From the NCBI GenBank assembly GCA_004835665.1, contig RBKR01000013.1, positions 620,001-684,000 of the forward strand: a DNA stretch of 64,000 nucleotides, written 5' to 3'. The notes under the pieces are model-generated. The model searched no databases, was not told the DNA's origin, and was given only the letters and a program-made list of their open reading frames with translations. The position numbers and the translations under genes are program-made. This stretch comes from Phoma sp. XZ068 (taxonomy: Eukaryota; Ascomycota; Dothideomycetes; Pleosporales; Didymellaceae). How positions within the stretch are numbered: position 1 is the stretch's first letter; the number at the start of each line of letters is the position of its first letter. Shown here piece after piece: positions 34,401 to 47,116 of this stretch.

Positions 34401-34825
34401 GTTGGTATGATGCTGGTATATCGAGTTCAAGCGCTGTTAGAGGATACGGTATACGATGGCGGTTGGTTGCTGTGCGTGGGGTATCGGTACGTTGCTTGGA
34501 CAGCTGGAATGCAAGCTGCCCCGCAATCGCGACAGGGATGCTGCCTCGCGTCATCGCACAGGGTAGTACTCCGCGCTGAAACAATCAACAGACGATCGCC
34601 ATCTCCAATACGAACAGCATGAAAGTGGTGTAACAGGTTGAATAATAAGAAATTTTCATTCAATGCTTCCATCGACCCTCTTGGGTACAATGCAGCTGAT
34701 CCATCTAGGTGATCATAACGTGCAGCTCTGTCCAAGAGCTTTCATAACACCAGTCAAATCCATACATATCATATCCAGTGCAATCTACGCCCGCCAATTC
34801 CAATAACACTACACGAGCCGCTCGC
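34401..34825. other. Intergenic region between RIB4 and GFA1
   Basis: 425 bases holding the RIB4 promoter and GFA1 3' flank, both genes on the minus strand. Nothing else is visible. Confidence 0.6.
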
Positions 34826-37217
34826 TTACTCGACCGTGACCGACTTGGCAAGGTTACGGGGCATGTCAACGTTGACGCCCTCGGCAACCGCCATCCAGTA
34901 GGACATGAGCTGCAGGGGAATGACGTTGATCAGACCCTGCAAGCAGTCGACGTTGCTGGGGACCTCGATCTTGTCGGTCTTGTCTGTGGGGAACTCGGGG
35001 TCGTCCTTGTTGCAGATGATGATCGGTCGTCCGCTACGGGCAATGACCTGCTGGTAGGCGTTGAGCGACTTGGCGAAGATGTCATCGCGGGTCAGGATCA
35101 TGACGATGGGCAGGTTCTCGTCGACGAGAGCAAGGACACCATGCTTGAGTTCTCCGGACATGACAGCCTCGCAGTGGAGGTAGGAGATTTCCTTGATCTT
35201 CAGGGCACCCTCAAGGGCGGTGGCGTGCTGGGAGCCACGGCCGAGGAGCAACAAGCTCTTCTGGTCCTTGAAGCGCTCGCAGAGCGTCTTGATGGGCTGG
35301 TCAAGCTTGAGTGTCTCCTTGAACTGCTCTGAGATCTTGCTGAGACCATCCATAATCTCCTCGCGCCTCTTTTGCTTGGAAGCACGGTCCTCGCTAAGAG
35401 ACAGTGCGAACATGACCATGCAGACGAACTGGGAGGTGTAGGCCTTGGTGGAGGCAACACCGATCTCGGGACCAGCGTTGATGTGAACACCGCAGTGGGT
35501 GAGGAGAGAGATGGAAGAACCGACGTTGTTGACAACACCGACGGTCAGGGCACCACGCTCCAAGCAGTAGCGGAGAGCCATCAGGGAGTCAGCGGTCTCA
35601 CCGGACTGGGAGACGAAGACGCAGGTGTCGTCACGGAAGACGGGAGCCTTGCGATCCAGGAAGTCAGAGGCCAGCTCGACAGCGATGGGGATCTCGGTCA
35701 ACTCCTCGAAGATACCACGGACAGCCATGCAGGAGTGGTACGAGGTACCGCAAGCAATGAAGATGATCCTGCGGCAGCGGCGGATTGTGGCGAGGTACTG
35801 GCGGAGACCACCAAGTGTGACGGTCTTGTTCTCGACATCGAGACGACCACGCATAGCGTTGACAACCGACTCGGGCTGCTCGAAGATCTCCTTCTGCATG
35901 AAGTGGTCGAAGCGGCCCTTCATGATCTCCTGAAGCTGGATCTCCAGAGTCTGGATAGCACGGACGTTAGAGGTGCCATCATCCTTGTTCAGGCGGTGGA
36001 TGTTGAGCGAGCCCTCGTGGATGTGGGCAATGTCGTCGTCCTCGAGGTACAGGACCTTCTTGGTGTGCTCGACGATGGAGGCGGGGTCGGAGGAGAGGAA
36101 GAACTCGGTGGACATGGGGACGCCATCGTCGGAGAGGAAAGCGCGCGACTGCGAGCGGTGCAGAAGGGACTTGTCGGGGGGAGCGAGGAGGTTGTTGCTC
36201 TTCTTCAGGGCAACGTTGTGGGAGGCGCTCTCGGCGGGGAGGGCGGTGTTCTCGTCGTTGTACTCGACATCGACAAAGTCGACCTTCATCTTCTTCTGTG
36301 TTCGGACACCAATGACAAGGGGCGACCCCTTGCGGGCGGCGACGACCTCATGGGGGTAGTGGATGGACTTGATCAGAAGACCGAAGGCACCCTGCAACTC
36401 CTTGATGACGGCCTTGACCAGAGAAGGGAAGCTGAGGTCGGGGTGCTCAGTGTAGATGTACTTGGTGAGCTTCGCAATGGCCTCAGTGTCGGTCTCGGTC
36501 TCGAACTTGTAGCCCTTGCTCTCGAGCAGAGTCTTCAGCTCCTTGTAGTTTGTGATGATACCATTGTGGACGACGGAGAACTCCCAGTTGGGGTCGGACC
36601 TACAGACACAAAAAGTTAATCAATTGTCCTCGGCGTTGCGTAATGAGACGGGTGACACGGCGGGGTCGGCGAATCCGCAGGAGCTCAACAGTTACAGCTT
36701 CCAACGCGCCACGCCGTGCAACCAGCTGGCAGGAGAACCACGTACCTGTGGGGGTGGCAGTTGACTCGCGAGGGAGGGCCGTGGGTGGCCCATCGGGTGT
36801 GGGCAATGCCGGCGTGTGAGTCGAAGACCTTGTTGAGGTCGAAGTTCTGCTCCTCGACGAGCTTCTTCAGCGCGGCGACCTTGCCGACCTCCTTGACTGC
36901 GTACACCTCATTCTTCTTGTCACCGTCGACGGCCAGACCGGCCGAGTCGTAGCCGCGGTACTCTAGACGTGCAAGACCTGTGGGGGGCTATTGTCAGGAG
37001 CTGGCCATGGAGCGGGGGAGGGGCTGTCACTGCGCATTGCGAGTGCAGCAACGCAGGCACATACCGTTGACGAGTGTGTCGAGAATGTACTTCCTGTCCT
37101 TCTCCACCAGGTAGTTGATGTACCCGAAAATTCCACTGTTGGCCGTCGTCTGTCAGCCTTTGTTTGCGGCGCCGATCACAGCTCACAACACAAGCGGGGC
37201 AGCTCGACTTACCACAT
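34826..37217 (-). CDS. GFA1: Glutamine-fructose-6-phosphate aminotransferase (isomerising)
   Basis: Five exons: 37213-37217, 37065-37135, 36746-36977, 34826-36599, the last two joined by a 146-base intron; in total four introns-worth of boundaries were checked and give 693 residues, so four coding exons in all. The enzyme makes glucosamine 6-phosphate, the first committed step to UDP-GlcNAc, chitin and glycans. The nucleophile Cys2 is in MCGIFGYIN; this codon is split because the first coding exon has only five bases. Then come the glutaminase domain (LEYRGYDSAG, HTRWATHG), a fungal linker with a basic Ser-rich phosphorylation-like site (LHRSQSRAF), two SIS sugar-isomerase domains (SQSGETADS, STKAYTSQ) and the conserved C-terminus ending LAKSVTVE. 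Cytosolic; typically feedback-inhibited by UDP-GlcNAc. Confidence 0.96.
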
Positions 37218-38997
37218 GATGAAACGAAAGAACTATGTGAGACGAGAAATAGAAAACGATCGTAAGGGCGTGTCGAAGATTGGAGCGTGGTGAGCAATAT
37301 GCAGGGAGAGAGGGCAGATGGTATGAGAGGAGCGAAAGAGCGGTCGGTGGTGGTGATATTTGTATCTGAGCAGGCCAAGCCTAGTGAAGCTTGCAGCCAG
37401 CGAGCCCACTTTCTCCATATCTAACCCCCGGCTAGCCATCCTCTCTGCCTCTCGCATAACCCGGTGGCGCCCTGACGCTAGCCACACCACCCTTTCATCT
37501 TGCCTGTCGTGTCCCAAGCGCTGATACCACCTCAGCATCGCAAATCCATTCCTAAGAAGACGTCTCCTATTCCGCCGAGACGTCATGGGCGCGCCTGCCC
37601 GCCAGCTTCGGCCATGGCGGCCGTTGCTGTTCCTGATCTGCCGCTACGAGTATCGATACTCAGGGACGGAGGCGCAGCGTACCTAAACATAGCAACACGA
37701 TACCCGTCACTACATTTTTTCCCACCACGCTTGAGCATTTTCTCTCTGTGATGCTATTTTGCGGCGCTTTCAATTTTCGTGTCGAGTGGCGAGCATCGCT
37801 ATGGCCATTGAGCCTGCCATGGGTTGCTTACCATGGTTTGCAAGGCGTGTTTCTAATTACACCGCGAGCCGAAACCTGGTGCTCAACCTACGTCAGCAGC
37901 GCGCCAAACACGAGCCCCGGGACGACGACCTCCATACGGCCACAGCCGAACCCGGGTATACAGACTTTGTTTACTCGTAAACAGAAGTGGGTATGAGTTG
38001 TGGTGTTTTGCTTGATTCGGTCGCCTTGCAACCATTGCAGGAACCACGGCATGTCTCCATGACCATGTCATAGGCGTTGTCAAGGGCCCCACTCGCTGCG
38101 ACTCATGTCACTGCCATCAATGCACTCAACCAAAGTTGTGAGAATAATAGCGACTGCACCGTGCTCGGACATTTTCTTCCGTACAGCTGGCTATTCTCAC
38201 CGAGCAGGAATCCTGTCTTACCGGCACAGCGGTGCAGAGAGTATGCTCGAAACATGGTGGCTGGCGGCGTGTAGAAAACGCTCGCCTATCAGCCCGTGTA
38301 TATCGTTCACGTTGAGGAAGGCTGAGACAATGTTTGCCGTATACACATGATACACATGCACGCTTGGTATTTCTTTCACATGTACGTACAAGTCCTCCTC
38401 TGCTCACAGTCGTGCATGTACAACCTCCGATCCACGGATACACAATTGTACGGTGAAAGATGCAGCACACTACTGCACGCTTTACCGTTGCAGGCTGCTA
38501 GCGAGCGAGCGAGCGTAGCCGGTACAGTGGGCATACCGCATATTCAGCCGCGATGCAGGCTTGCCGAGATTGTGCAGAGACCACCTTGCGAGATCGCCTT
38601 GGTTGCTGGGGGGCCTTTGCTTGTGGTGAGTATGAAGGATGGTAGTGGAGTTCTTGTCAGGCAAAGCGTGACAGGCGTCCAGGTGTGGCGCGCGCTACTG
38701 TCAGCCGCACTTCAGCCTTACGAGGAGCTGACCAATGTAGAGTGCAAACTGGGAGTTCACGCGGCATGTATCAACGCACGGCATCGTTTGCATGTGGCAA
38801 GTGCGATGGTTTGTGAGAGTGTTGCTGCTGACCATTGCTTATGAGAATATGTAGATTCGAGGCACAGTTGCCTGCGTTGGCTTGCATCCAGTCTAGAGGC
38901 AATCTATACGCCACCCCGCCTGATGATTGTCTTATAATACAATGAAACCGCTCGCTCGTATACATGCTGTGAAAATTCGTGTAGGTTGAGGTGGAGT
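37218..38997. other. Long intergenic region upstream of GFA1
   Basis: 1,780 bases between the GFA1 start and the AVT-like stop. It holds the GFA1 promoter. Scattered short frames have no family resemblance. A GCGAGCGAGCGAGCG tract lies near 38500. I see no gene. Confidence 0.5.
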
Positions 38998-41342
38998 TTA
39001 ACGACCATCGCAATATCCAGGAGCTTTAGGCTTCCCTCCCTCAACCCAGCTCTGGATTGTGAGAGATGTAGTGTACACCATGGCGACAAGGCCCAGGATG
39101 CACATAAGAACATCCAAAGTGCGTGCAAATGTGGTTCTCGCAACTGCACGGTAGTGGAGCATAGGCTATAAGATACTTAGTCAACGTCAAAGGTAAAGGA
39201 GAAGTGTATACTTACGGGATAGATGAAAACCAGCGGAATACAGGCAAAGCTGCCAACAAGACTGACAAACTTGTCGAGATCGCCCGCACCCGCCCAGGCA
39301 ATGCAAGCGCAGAGCACGACCATAAAAAAGCGGAAGAAGTTCTTCTTCCACTTGATGAGTGGGTTATACTTGCCCGTCCTGCTGAACAACTGCTGGCTGG
39401 TGATCTCGATAGCTGGGTAAATCTGCAGTGGCGTCGACAACAAGATCGCAAGGGAGTAGATGAACTGAACAGAGTTGACGAATCTGTTGTCTTGTGGCAT
39501 GTTGAGGAGAACAACAGTCTTGGTCTTGGAGCCATAGGCAGCGTAAGACAGAGCTCCCGCACTGACGAAGACGATGGTGATGATGATCATAACACCTCCG
39601 AGAACCTTGGGGAACTTCTTGGGGTCCTTCATGCCGCTCTGGATGGGAATAACCAAGCCAATGCCCTCGAAGGTGAAGATGGCGGTGCCGATGAAGAGCG
39701 TCCAGTCCTTGGGGTTGAAGTTCGCAATGTCGGAGACGCCACCTTGGTGAACGATGGTGAACAGGTCGTAATAGTACAAATAAACAAGACCCAAAAGAAT
39801 GAAAGCGTCTGCAACGAGTGCGAGCTTCTGGATGTTATTGATGTTGCGGTAGAGCGACAGCGGCAGGAAGACGGCCATTTGCATCAAGATCATGTACTTG
39901 ATGTCGATGAACGTTGCGCAATTTGTCACCGCTAAAACGAATGCCTGAAGGTTTTCAGACACGAAGACAATGTAGGCAGACGAGAAGCCAATCTGGGAGA
40001 TAACGAGAGAGAAGTTGATGACGTTTCGCATCCATCTGCCGTAGAGATGAAGTCCCATGTCGCCAAAGGAGCTTTCGACCGCGAGACGTGTGTCGACGAG
40101 CAGTACGAAGCAGAAGTATGACAACCCTGCTACTGCAAGAAGTACAATGTTCGAGAAGGCCATGCCGCCATTGAGAAACGCCCTAGGCAGAAAGAGGACA
40201 CCGGTACCAACGAAAGACTTGAGGAGCAGCAGAGCCGCACCTGTAGGTGTGCCCTTGCCCTCCGGCTTTGGCTTCCTCTTCCGCCGTTTGCCAGGTGTAG
40301 CAGGTAAAAGACCACTTGATTCCCCATACTCGCGTTCGTCTTCAGAGTGCTCGCCTGAGTCCATGGCATCGGACGAGAAATACTCGTCCGGTCCAAGTAC
40401 CTCATCGTCGTCTTCGAGCGACTCACCGGCGAAGTGGCCGTAGAGGGTCAAGAACTCGAGGAAGTTGCTTGTGAAGGGCTGGGATCTTTGCTGAATAGGT
40501 TCACCGATAGTACCGTAGCCAGAGGGGCCGGGCGCAGGTGACGGGCTGGGTGCATTGTTGCGCAGATACTGCCGACGGAACCCTCCTGGCTGTCGAATCG
40601 ACGATGCGCTCACGTCGTTGTCGTCCTTGGGGCGAGGAGCATGGAAACTCTTGCTGCGAGCCATCTTTCCCCGTTCTTCGGCAGCCTGCTGTTCGCTCCA
40701 CCTGTATATTTGGCGCGTGATGTCGCCGCCCTGCAGCTGCAGACTGTTGAACTCGTCATCCCCATCGTCGTCAACTCTTCCGCTTTGTGACTCGTCGTCG
40801 CCGCCAAATCCGCGCGTTGACCTGCTAGGAGACCCATACTGTCCCACCAAGTGCCGGCGCACAATCTCGGGGTCTTCGTGAGGAACGGGCGAGCGACCTC
40901 GACCATCGTAAGAGCCAAAGTTGCTTGGCGGTCCACGAGCAGAAGCGGCAACGTTCATGGCGGGCGACTGAGGCGTGGCAGACGACGGGGGAGCAAATCT
41001 TGGAGGGCTCCTGCCGAGAGACTCCTTTAGCGCTGAGGACAAGGCTGAGGTGCCTGGGCCGGGGAGCGATGACTTCTGCTCAGCGCGGCCTGCCAACGGT
41101 GTCTGTATGGGCACTGGAGAGACTTCTTCAAGCTGAGCAGGCGTCGGTATCTGGCCGACGGCAGGCGTGCGAGACTGCACAGACGACGGCACAGGCGAGC
41201 CCAATCTGGCGGTCGACTCTGCGCGCGGGACCGACTGCGAGATGGACTGCGAGATGGACCGCGCAGGGGAGCTTCGGCCGGAGTCCCTCGACGAGGAAGG
41301 CACCGCCAGCGGCTTGGACGACTCTGGAGAGTCTTTCGCCAT
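38998..41342 (-). CDS. Vacuolar amino-acid transporter, AVT3/AVT4 type
   Basis: Two exons, 39216-41342 and 38998-39165, with a 50-base intron, give 764 residues. The last exon adds a final helix and tail starting PMLHYRAVARTTF. The first 355 residues are Ser/Pro/Gln-rich, then acidic (EDDDEV...SEDERE) and probably cytosolic and disordered. From about residue 362 (TPTGAALLLLKSFVGTGVLFLP) an 11-helix amino acid/auxin permease domain follows, with conserved FEGIGLVIPI and NMPQDN segments. This long-tailed form corresponds to yeast Avt3/Avt4, which export neutral and basic amino acids from the vacuole. It lies head to head with VHC1, also a vacuolar transporter. Confidence 0.92.
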
Positions 41343-41961
41343 AGTAGCTGTCTCTGACCCGTTTGTCGCGTGCTGTCGAGCTCTTTGCGCGACTTCCTAC
41401 CAGACTTCGGCTATTCGTGTGTAACGTCGGCGATAGCGATCTGCCCGGCAGCGGTTAGCTGGAAAATGTTTGGGGGACCCAAGAGCTGCACGAACGGACC
41501 GAGAGGCTCTCCTGTAGCACTCGAGACAGTTGCACAAGCAGCGAGGTGAGGAGCGTTGGGATGAAAGCAGACACGAAGCTGGTCGAGGAATGTGCACCAG
41601 CGCCCTGGTCTGAGGTCATTGGATACGAGCGTGCAGCGTGGGGCGTGCGTGGGATTCCACATGCGCCTAGGTCACCTGCATCTGCATCCCGGCAGCGGCA
41701 GCAAACGTCGCTGCTGCGCATCGTGCTAAGCCGCCAAAAGAAGTCCAAGGTATACTTGGCTGGAAGTTGGTGATTTAAGCACATCGTCATCGCTAAACGC
41801 GCGAGTTTCAACAACTGCCATCTCCCTGAGGCCATCGTCTCCATGCTTTCCTCGCCAGACTTGATCTTTTGCCAACATCAACGGCCCGATTGGCCGCCTG
41901 CATATCCACGACCGGCACCCTAAACCACGACTTGAGCCGCAGTGACATCGTCAACCAGATA
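41343..41961. promoter_or_regulatory. Divergent region between two vacuolar transporter genes
   Basis: 619 bases between the AVT-like (-) and VHC1 (+) start codons; it must contain both promoters. No additional gene or clear TATA box is visible. Confidence 0.55.
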
Positions 41962-44900
41962 ATGACAGATGCCAATCATGGACAGACAAGGCCCTTGCCG
42001 CCGAGGTCCCGCTCCAACTTTGCAGCGCGAACAGCACCAGATGCTTCTGAGCGTCTGCATCGACGTTCCTTTGCGCAGAGCTCGCCTCCAGCCAACGAGA
42101 GCACCCCACTGCTGAATGATGCCGAGGAGGCGAGAGTTCAAGAGGAAGATCATGGTGTCGAATGGCTGAGGAGCTGGTTCTGCAATACCTTCCACCTCCC
42201 ACGATCAAAATCGATTTCTAGCAATCATAATGGCAATCGACGAGCACCCAGCGACGTCTCAAAACCGAGGCCAGGCGCCTTCCCTCGACCTGTCGGAGGC
42301 ACTGACAAGTTAGGAACCTTTGCTGGCGTCTTTGTGCCTGTCACTCTCAATGTGTTGAGCATCTTGATGTTTCTGCGATTTGGTTTTATTTTGGGACAGG
42401 CTGGCCTATTGGGCATGATGGGTAAGATACCTCGGTGTGGCATTGCCAGTAGAGCTCTCAGTCGTCGTTTGTCCTGCATCATAGACAGCGTTCACTCGTA
42501 AAAGCAAAGGTAGTTCTGAAAAGGGTAAGGTCGAATGTAGCATCCAGCACGTACGGCGACAAGAGACTCACTGGGCAAAACACACTTCCCTCTCGAGCTG
42601 AGAAATACTGACGGCTACAGGCATGCTTGTGGCAGGTTACGCCATCAATTTGCTCACCACCATGTCGATTTCTGCAATCGCTACAAATGGCACTGTAAGA
42701 GGCGGGGGTGCATACTATCTAATTTCGCGCAGTCTTGGTCGGTCACCACAACAATCGCTTGATCTTTGTCGTTGTGAACGGCAAGGACTGCCTTCATCAC
42801 AAAGCTGACCAGAAATGCAGGCCCTGAATTCGGCGGATCTATCGGAATAGTTTTTTACCTCGGACTTGTCTTCAACACCAGTCTAAACGCTGTCGGTCTT
42901 ATCGATTGCTCAATTGAGAATTTCGGCAGTCGTACCGGCTCCATGTCACAGTGGATGCCCCAGAGTTACTGGTGGCAGTTCCTCTGGGCAACAATGGTGC
43001 TGCTGGTATGCACACTGATCTGCTTGGCCGGCAGCGGGCTATTTGCCCGCTGCAGCAATGGCTTGCTAGTTATATTGTTGGTTGCGATCATCAGTATACC
43101 CGTATCCGTGGTACTCAAAGACCCTTACGTGGACTACAAGCAACACATCATCTTCACTGGCTTCAGCTTCGACACGTTGCGCGAGAATATGATGCCCCAC
43201 TTCACCAGAGGCGCTGCTGGCAGTGTCAGCAAGCATCGCGAGAGTTTTCAGGATTTGTTTGGCATTCTATTCCCCGCCACAGGCGGAATTCTGGCGTATG
43301 TCCTCCCCTTGTAGCTACAGCTATGTGCTAATTGTTTCAGTGGAGCCAGCATGTCTGGAGATCTAAAGCATCCTTCAAAAGCCATACCAAAGGGGACCCT
43401 GTATGGACTTGGATTGACGTTCATCTTATACAGTATCGTGATCGTCGCTATGGCAGCTTCAATCGGACGAGAGTCTCTGTACCACAACACCAATGTCATA
43501 CAGCTCACCAACTTATCTGGTGTCGTAATTCTGCTTGGAGAATACGCAACTTCGTTATTCTCGGTCCTCATGGGCGTCATTGGGTCTGCCAAACTGCTTC
43601 AGGCACTTGCGCGCGACCATCTAGTACCCGGACTGTCTATCTTTGGCCAAGGCACCAAGATAAAAGATGAACCAATCTATGCGATCATCTTTACATACGT
43701 CCTTGCGCAACTCACCATGTTTGCCGATATCAACCAGATCGCGTCGTTCATAACAATGACGTACCTCATGACCTTTCTCGTCACCAACCTGGCCTGTTTC
43801 TTATTGAAAATAGGATCTGCGCCAAACTTTAGACCGTCATTCCACTTCTTCAACTGGCAGACCGCCGCAGTAGGCACGATAGTTTGTGGCGCGACGATGT
43901 TCTTCGTGGATGGCTTCTACGCTTCCGGCTGTGTTGCTTTACTGCTAACTGTGTTCATCCTCATCCACTACACGACACCTCCCAAGCCATGGGGTGATGT
44001 CAGTCAGGGCCTCATCTACCACCAAGTTCGGAAGTACCTCCTCCGTCTCAGGCAAGAGCATGTGAAGTTCTGGAGACCACAGATCCTGTTACTAGTCAAC
44101 GATCCACGGCGTCAGTACAGACTCATCCAGTTCTGTAATTCACTCAAGAAGGGAGGTTTGTTCGTTCTTGGGCACGTCATCGTGTCTCAAGATTTTGGTG
44201 CAGCTGTGCCTGAGGCGAGACGACAGCAGTCATTATGGCTCAAGTACATCGACTTCTCAAAGATCAAAGCATTCGTCAACGTGGCCATCTCTCCTGCGGT
44301 AGAATGGGGGGCTCGCAACCTGGTCCTCGGTGCTGGTCTAGGAGGGATGAGGCCGAACATCGTAGTTATGGGCTCATACAACCTCACCGAGCTCCGGCAT
44401 GCACAGCCAAGTCTAGGCATCCCATCACCACAACCCTCACGACCGACGAGCAAATGCACGAACCACTCCATCTCCCGCAAAGCAATACAAGCAACAGCTA
44501 GGCGCAAGCAATTGGACAATATCAACGGGATGCTACCCACCGACACAATAAGACCTGAAGGTTCGGTTGGCATACAAAGCTACGTTACCACCATTGAGGA
44601 CCTTGTACTCAAATTACAGATGAATGTGGCCATTGCGAAAGGTTTCAAGGATCTGGAGGTACCACCTGTTCGACCGCCGATGATGAAGCGCGCGCTAGGC
44701 CAATGGGGACTTGCGGATGTTGAGGTTGACGAGTTGAAGAAAAAGTATATCGATCTGTGGCCCATTCAAATGTCAGCAGAGGTCGCGACTGCTGGTGACG
44801 ATCCCAGTCGCAAGAATGTCTTAACCACGAACTTCGATACTTACACGCTTATCCTTCAACTCGGATGCATTCTGCATACTGTCCCTTCTTGGAAGAGATC

Positions 44901-46534
44901 GTATAAACTGAGGATATGTGTCTTTGTTGAATACGAGACGGATGTTGAAGAGGAGCGGGGACGGGTCACTACGCTGTTGCGCAATCTGCGGATTGAAGCA
45001 GAGGTAAGTCTCTCAATCAGCAGCTGGTAAGCTGTAGTATTACATCCAACTACCTGACATGTTCTTCGGTATGACCTACACGAACCATCACTAACGAATG
45101 CCCTCGCAGATTTGTGTTCTCTGGTTAGCAAGCGGCGACTTGAGCATGTACGAGGTCATTGTCAACGGACAAGATGAAGGCGACTTCGAACAGGCAGCTA
45201 AAGATGTCGACTTCTCATTAGAAGATGAGCGCTGGTGGCAAGACATCAAAAGGTTACGTCAACCTGAATTCATGAGCGCAAGCCAGGAACTTGCGCAAGC
45301 TACGGATCTCCTTAATGCCGTGCATCAATGGCCGACATCTTCCTTCCAACATGGTAGACGCGACACCAAAAAGAAACGATTCGCCGCGTTGCAGAAGATG
45401 CTCCGGCGGGCGAAAAGACGGGCATCTGTCAGCGACGTCAGAGAGACCGGTGCTAATATTGGCATGCGCAATCAGAGTCTGTCCGCTGATCTCCTGCTTG
45501 CAGACAATAGTGACTCTGATGCTGTTGCTAGCGACGGAAGCGAAGCAGATGATGAAGCAGCGGTCACGGAGAGTGAGACAGCTATGAGCGGCAGCAACTT
45601 CGACGAATACGATCTCGATGCCTCAGAAGACGAAAGCGACCTCTCGGATGCCTATCGACCACGCTCACTTGGTAGGTCGATGACTACACCATCTGGAGCG
45701 GGTATACCATTCTTCTCCAGGAAGCTAGATCTTCGCAGGGCAATCTGGAAAGGCTCACCTAAAGACGCTTCACCAGGGAACAACCGCCCTACAAGCGACT
45801 CTGTCACACCACTCAAGCCGCATCCTCAGGGCACTGCCTCCGACACTGCGCTCCTCCACACCAGGCATCATGACAGGAAAGCCAGAAGTGCCGCAAGTTC
45901 CGTTTCCCAACTTTCCACATCCCAGGTCTCTTCGTCATCCCGCGCGCCTCCCGCAATTCGGGATCCCGAATGCCTCCCCAAGTTCTCGTCCAAGACAGTC
46001 CCACGGACGGCTGTCGCCCAAGACGAAGCTCCAGGGCCCTCAATCATGTTCGTCGACACTCCAGCTGCAGTACGCGACCAAGACCCCCTAGCAACTGCAG
46101 CGCTTCCACCAGACAGTCCTACTCCCTCAGCCACACATTTCACGTCCTCAGCCCAGCACTCACCGGCGCCCACACCTACACCGGCCACTCGAAACAGTAC
46201 CCACACTACTGCGTCTCCTGCCTCAGGGCACCCGGCTTCAAGATATCCGCCATCCGCGTCGCCAGCCTCCGGCTACCCATCCCAGCAATCCATACCCCTC
46301 TCCTTCAACGACCTGCCCTGCCGCGCTCAACATCTCATTCTCAACGAACTTATCAGATCCCAAAGCGAGGACACGGCAGTCGTGTTCACGACGCTGCCGA
46401 GCCCGATGGAGGGAACGTCTAAGAGTGAGAGTGAGAGCGTCAAGTATGTGAGTGATTTGGAGGTGTTGACGGAAGGGTTGGGGCCGGTGTTGCTTGTGAG
46501 TGGAGGGAGTATGACGGTAACTATGAATTTGTAG
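41962..46534 (+). CDS. VHC1: Vacuolar cation-chloride cotransporter, SLC12 family
   Basis: Five exons, 41962-42421, 42621-42737, 42821-43295, 43341-45003 and 45110-46534, give 1,379 residues. After a polar N-terminus of about 115 residues, TM1 begins in GTFAGVFVPVTLNVLSILMFLRFG. The splice junctions rebuild GGMLVAGYAINLLTTMS, SRSLGPEFGGSIG and GGILAGASMSGDL, all typical SLC12 core helices. A long cytosolic C-terminal domain includes LLVNDPRRQYRLI and ends with the family pattern NDLPCRAQHLILNELI...TAVVFTTLPSP. Yeast Vhc1 is a vacuolar K-Cl cotransporter. Fungal-specific Ser/Pro-rich segments enlarge the C-terminal domain. The first intron (199 bases) is unusually long for this window. Confidence 0.94.
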
Positions 46535-46767
46535 GGTTTGAGTGAGTGATTGGGAGGTGTGGGAGTGTTGTATAGATTTGTTAGTTCGGTGGACGGAATG
46601 AAGCGTAATATCTGATTAGGAGACCGGGAATGCCTGTGATGATAAGTATTAGGGCTAACGAACAGCTCTTGCCGCGGCCTCAGACGTGAATTTACTAAGA
46701 TCCTTGATGACTGAAAGATCTACGTATGAGATCGTCTCCGTGCTAGGGGGGTGGGGGCGGAACGATG
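46535..46767. other. 3' flank of VHC1
   Basis: Part of the 582-base convergent gap between VHC1 and MAK11. It shows no structure apart from the fragment annotated immediately after it. Confidence 0.6.
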
Positions 46768-47046
46768 TTAGATTTCGCGCAAGTGGTTCATGGTGAAGTG
46801 AAAGCCGTAGTGCCCACAAAGGTACTCGAATGCAAGGTCGACAGAATTTCCCATAAGCAAGTTGTCTGGCAACCTATACACAACCATTCTTCCACCGAGC
46901 AGTCGTTGTTGTAGTTGTGCTAGCTTGGTATGCAGGCTGAATGTAACGTGCAATGACACGTACATGTGGACACCGCGAAACTGTCGTGTTGCTCGATCAA
47001 AGTACGGAAAAATAGTCAGACTAGGGAGTGGCCTGCACGCAGAAGA
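46768..47046 (-). pseudogene. Coding-like fragment, possible relic of a fungal orphan family
   Basis: An open frame without a plausible start runs from a splice-acceptor-like site (TTCTGCGTGCAG, ending at 47047) to a stop at 46768, about 92 residues. It reads like folded protein (PSLTIFPYFDRATRQFRGVH, then YVSLHVTF, then GGRMVVYRLPDN). The VSLH...MVV spacing resembles the fragment at 60067-60300. It may be the last exon of a lost gene or a decayed copy; the MAK11 stop lies just upstream, leaving no room for a full gene. Not recognised. Confidence 0.35.
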
Positions 47047-47116
47047 TATACAAACTCAGGCTTAGGAAGATGTAATATGGTATCATTATACAGTTACACG
47101 ACTCTCGAGTTTCACC

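Noticed and set aside
35372..36619. A 415-codon open frame on the plus strand opposite GFA1
   Set aside because: It is fully antisense to a conserved enzyme, its translation is a Val/Gly/Asp/Glu-rich mirror of GFA1 codon usage, and it contains no domain.
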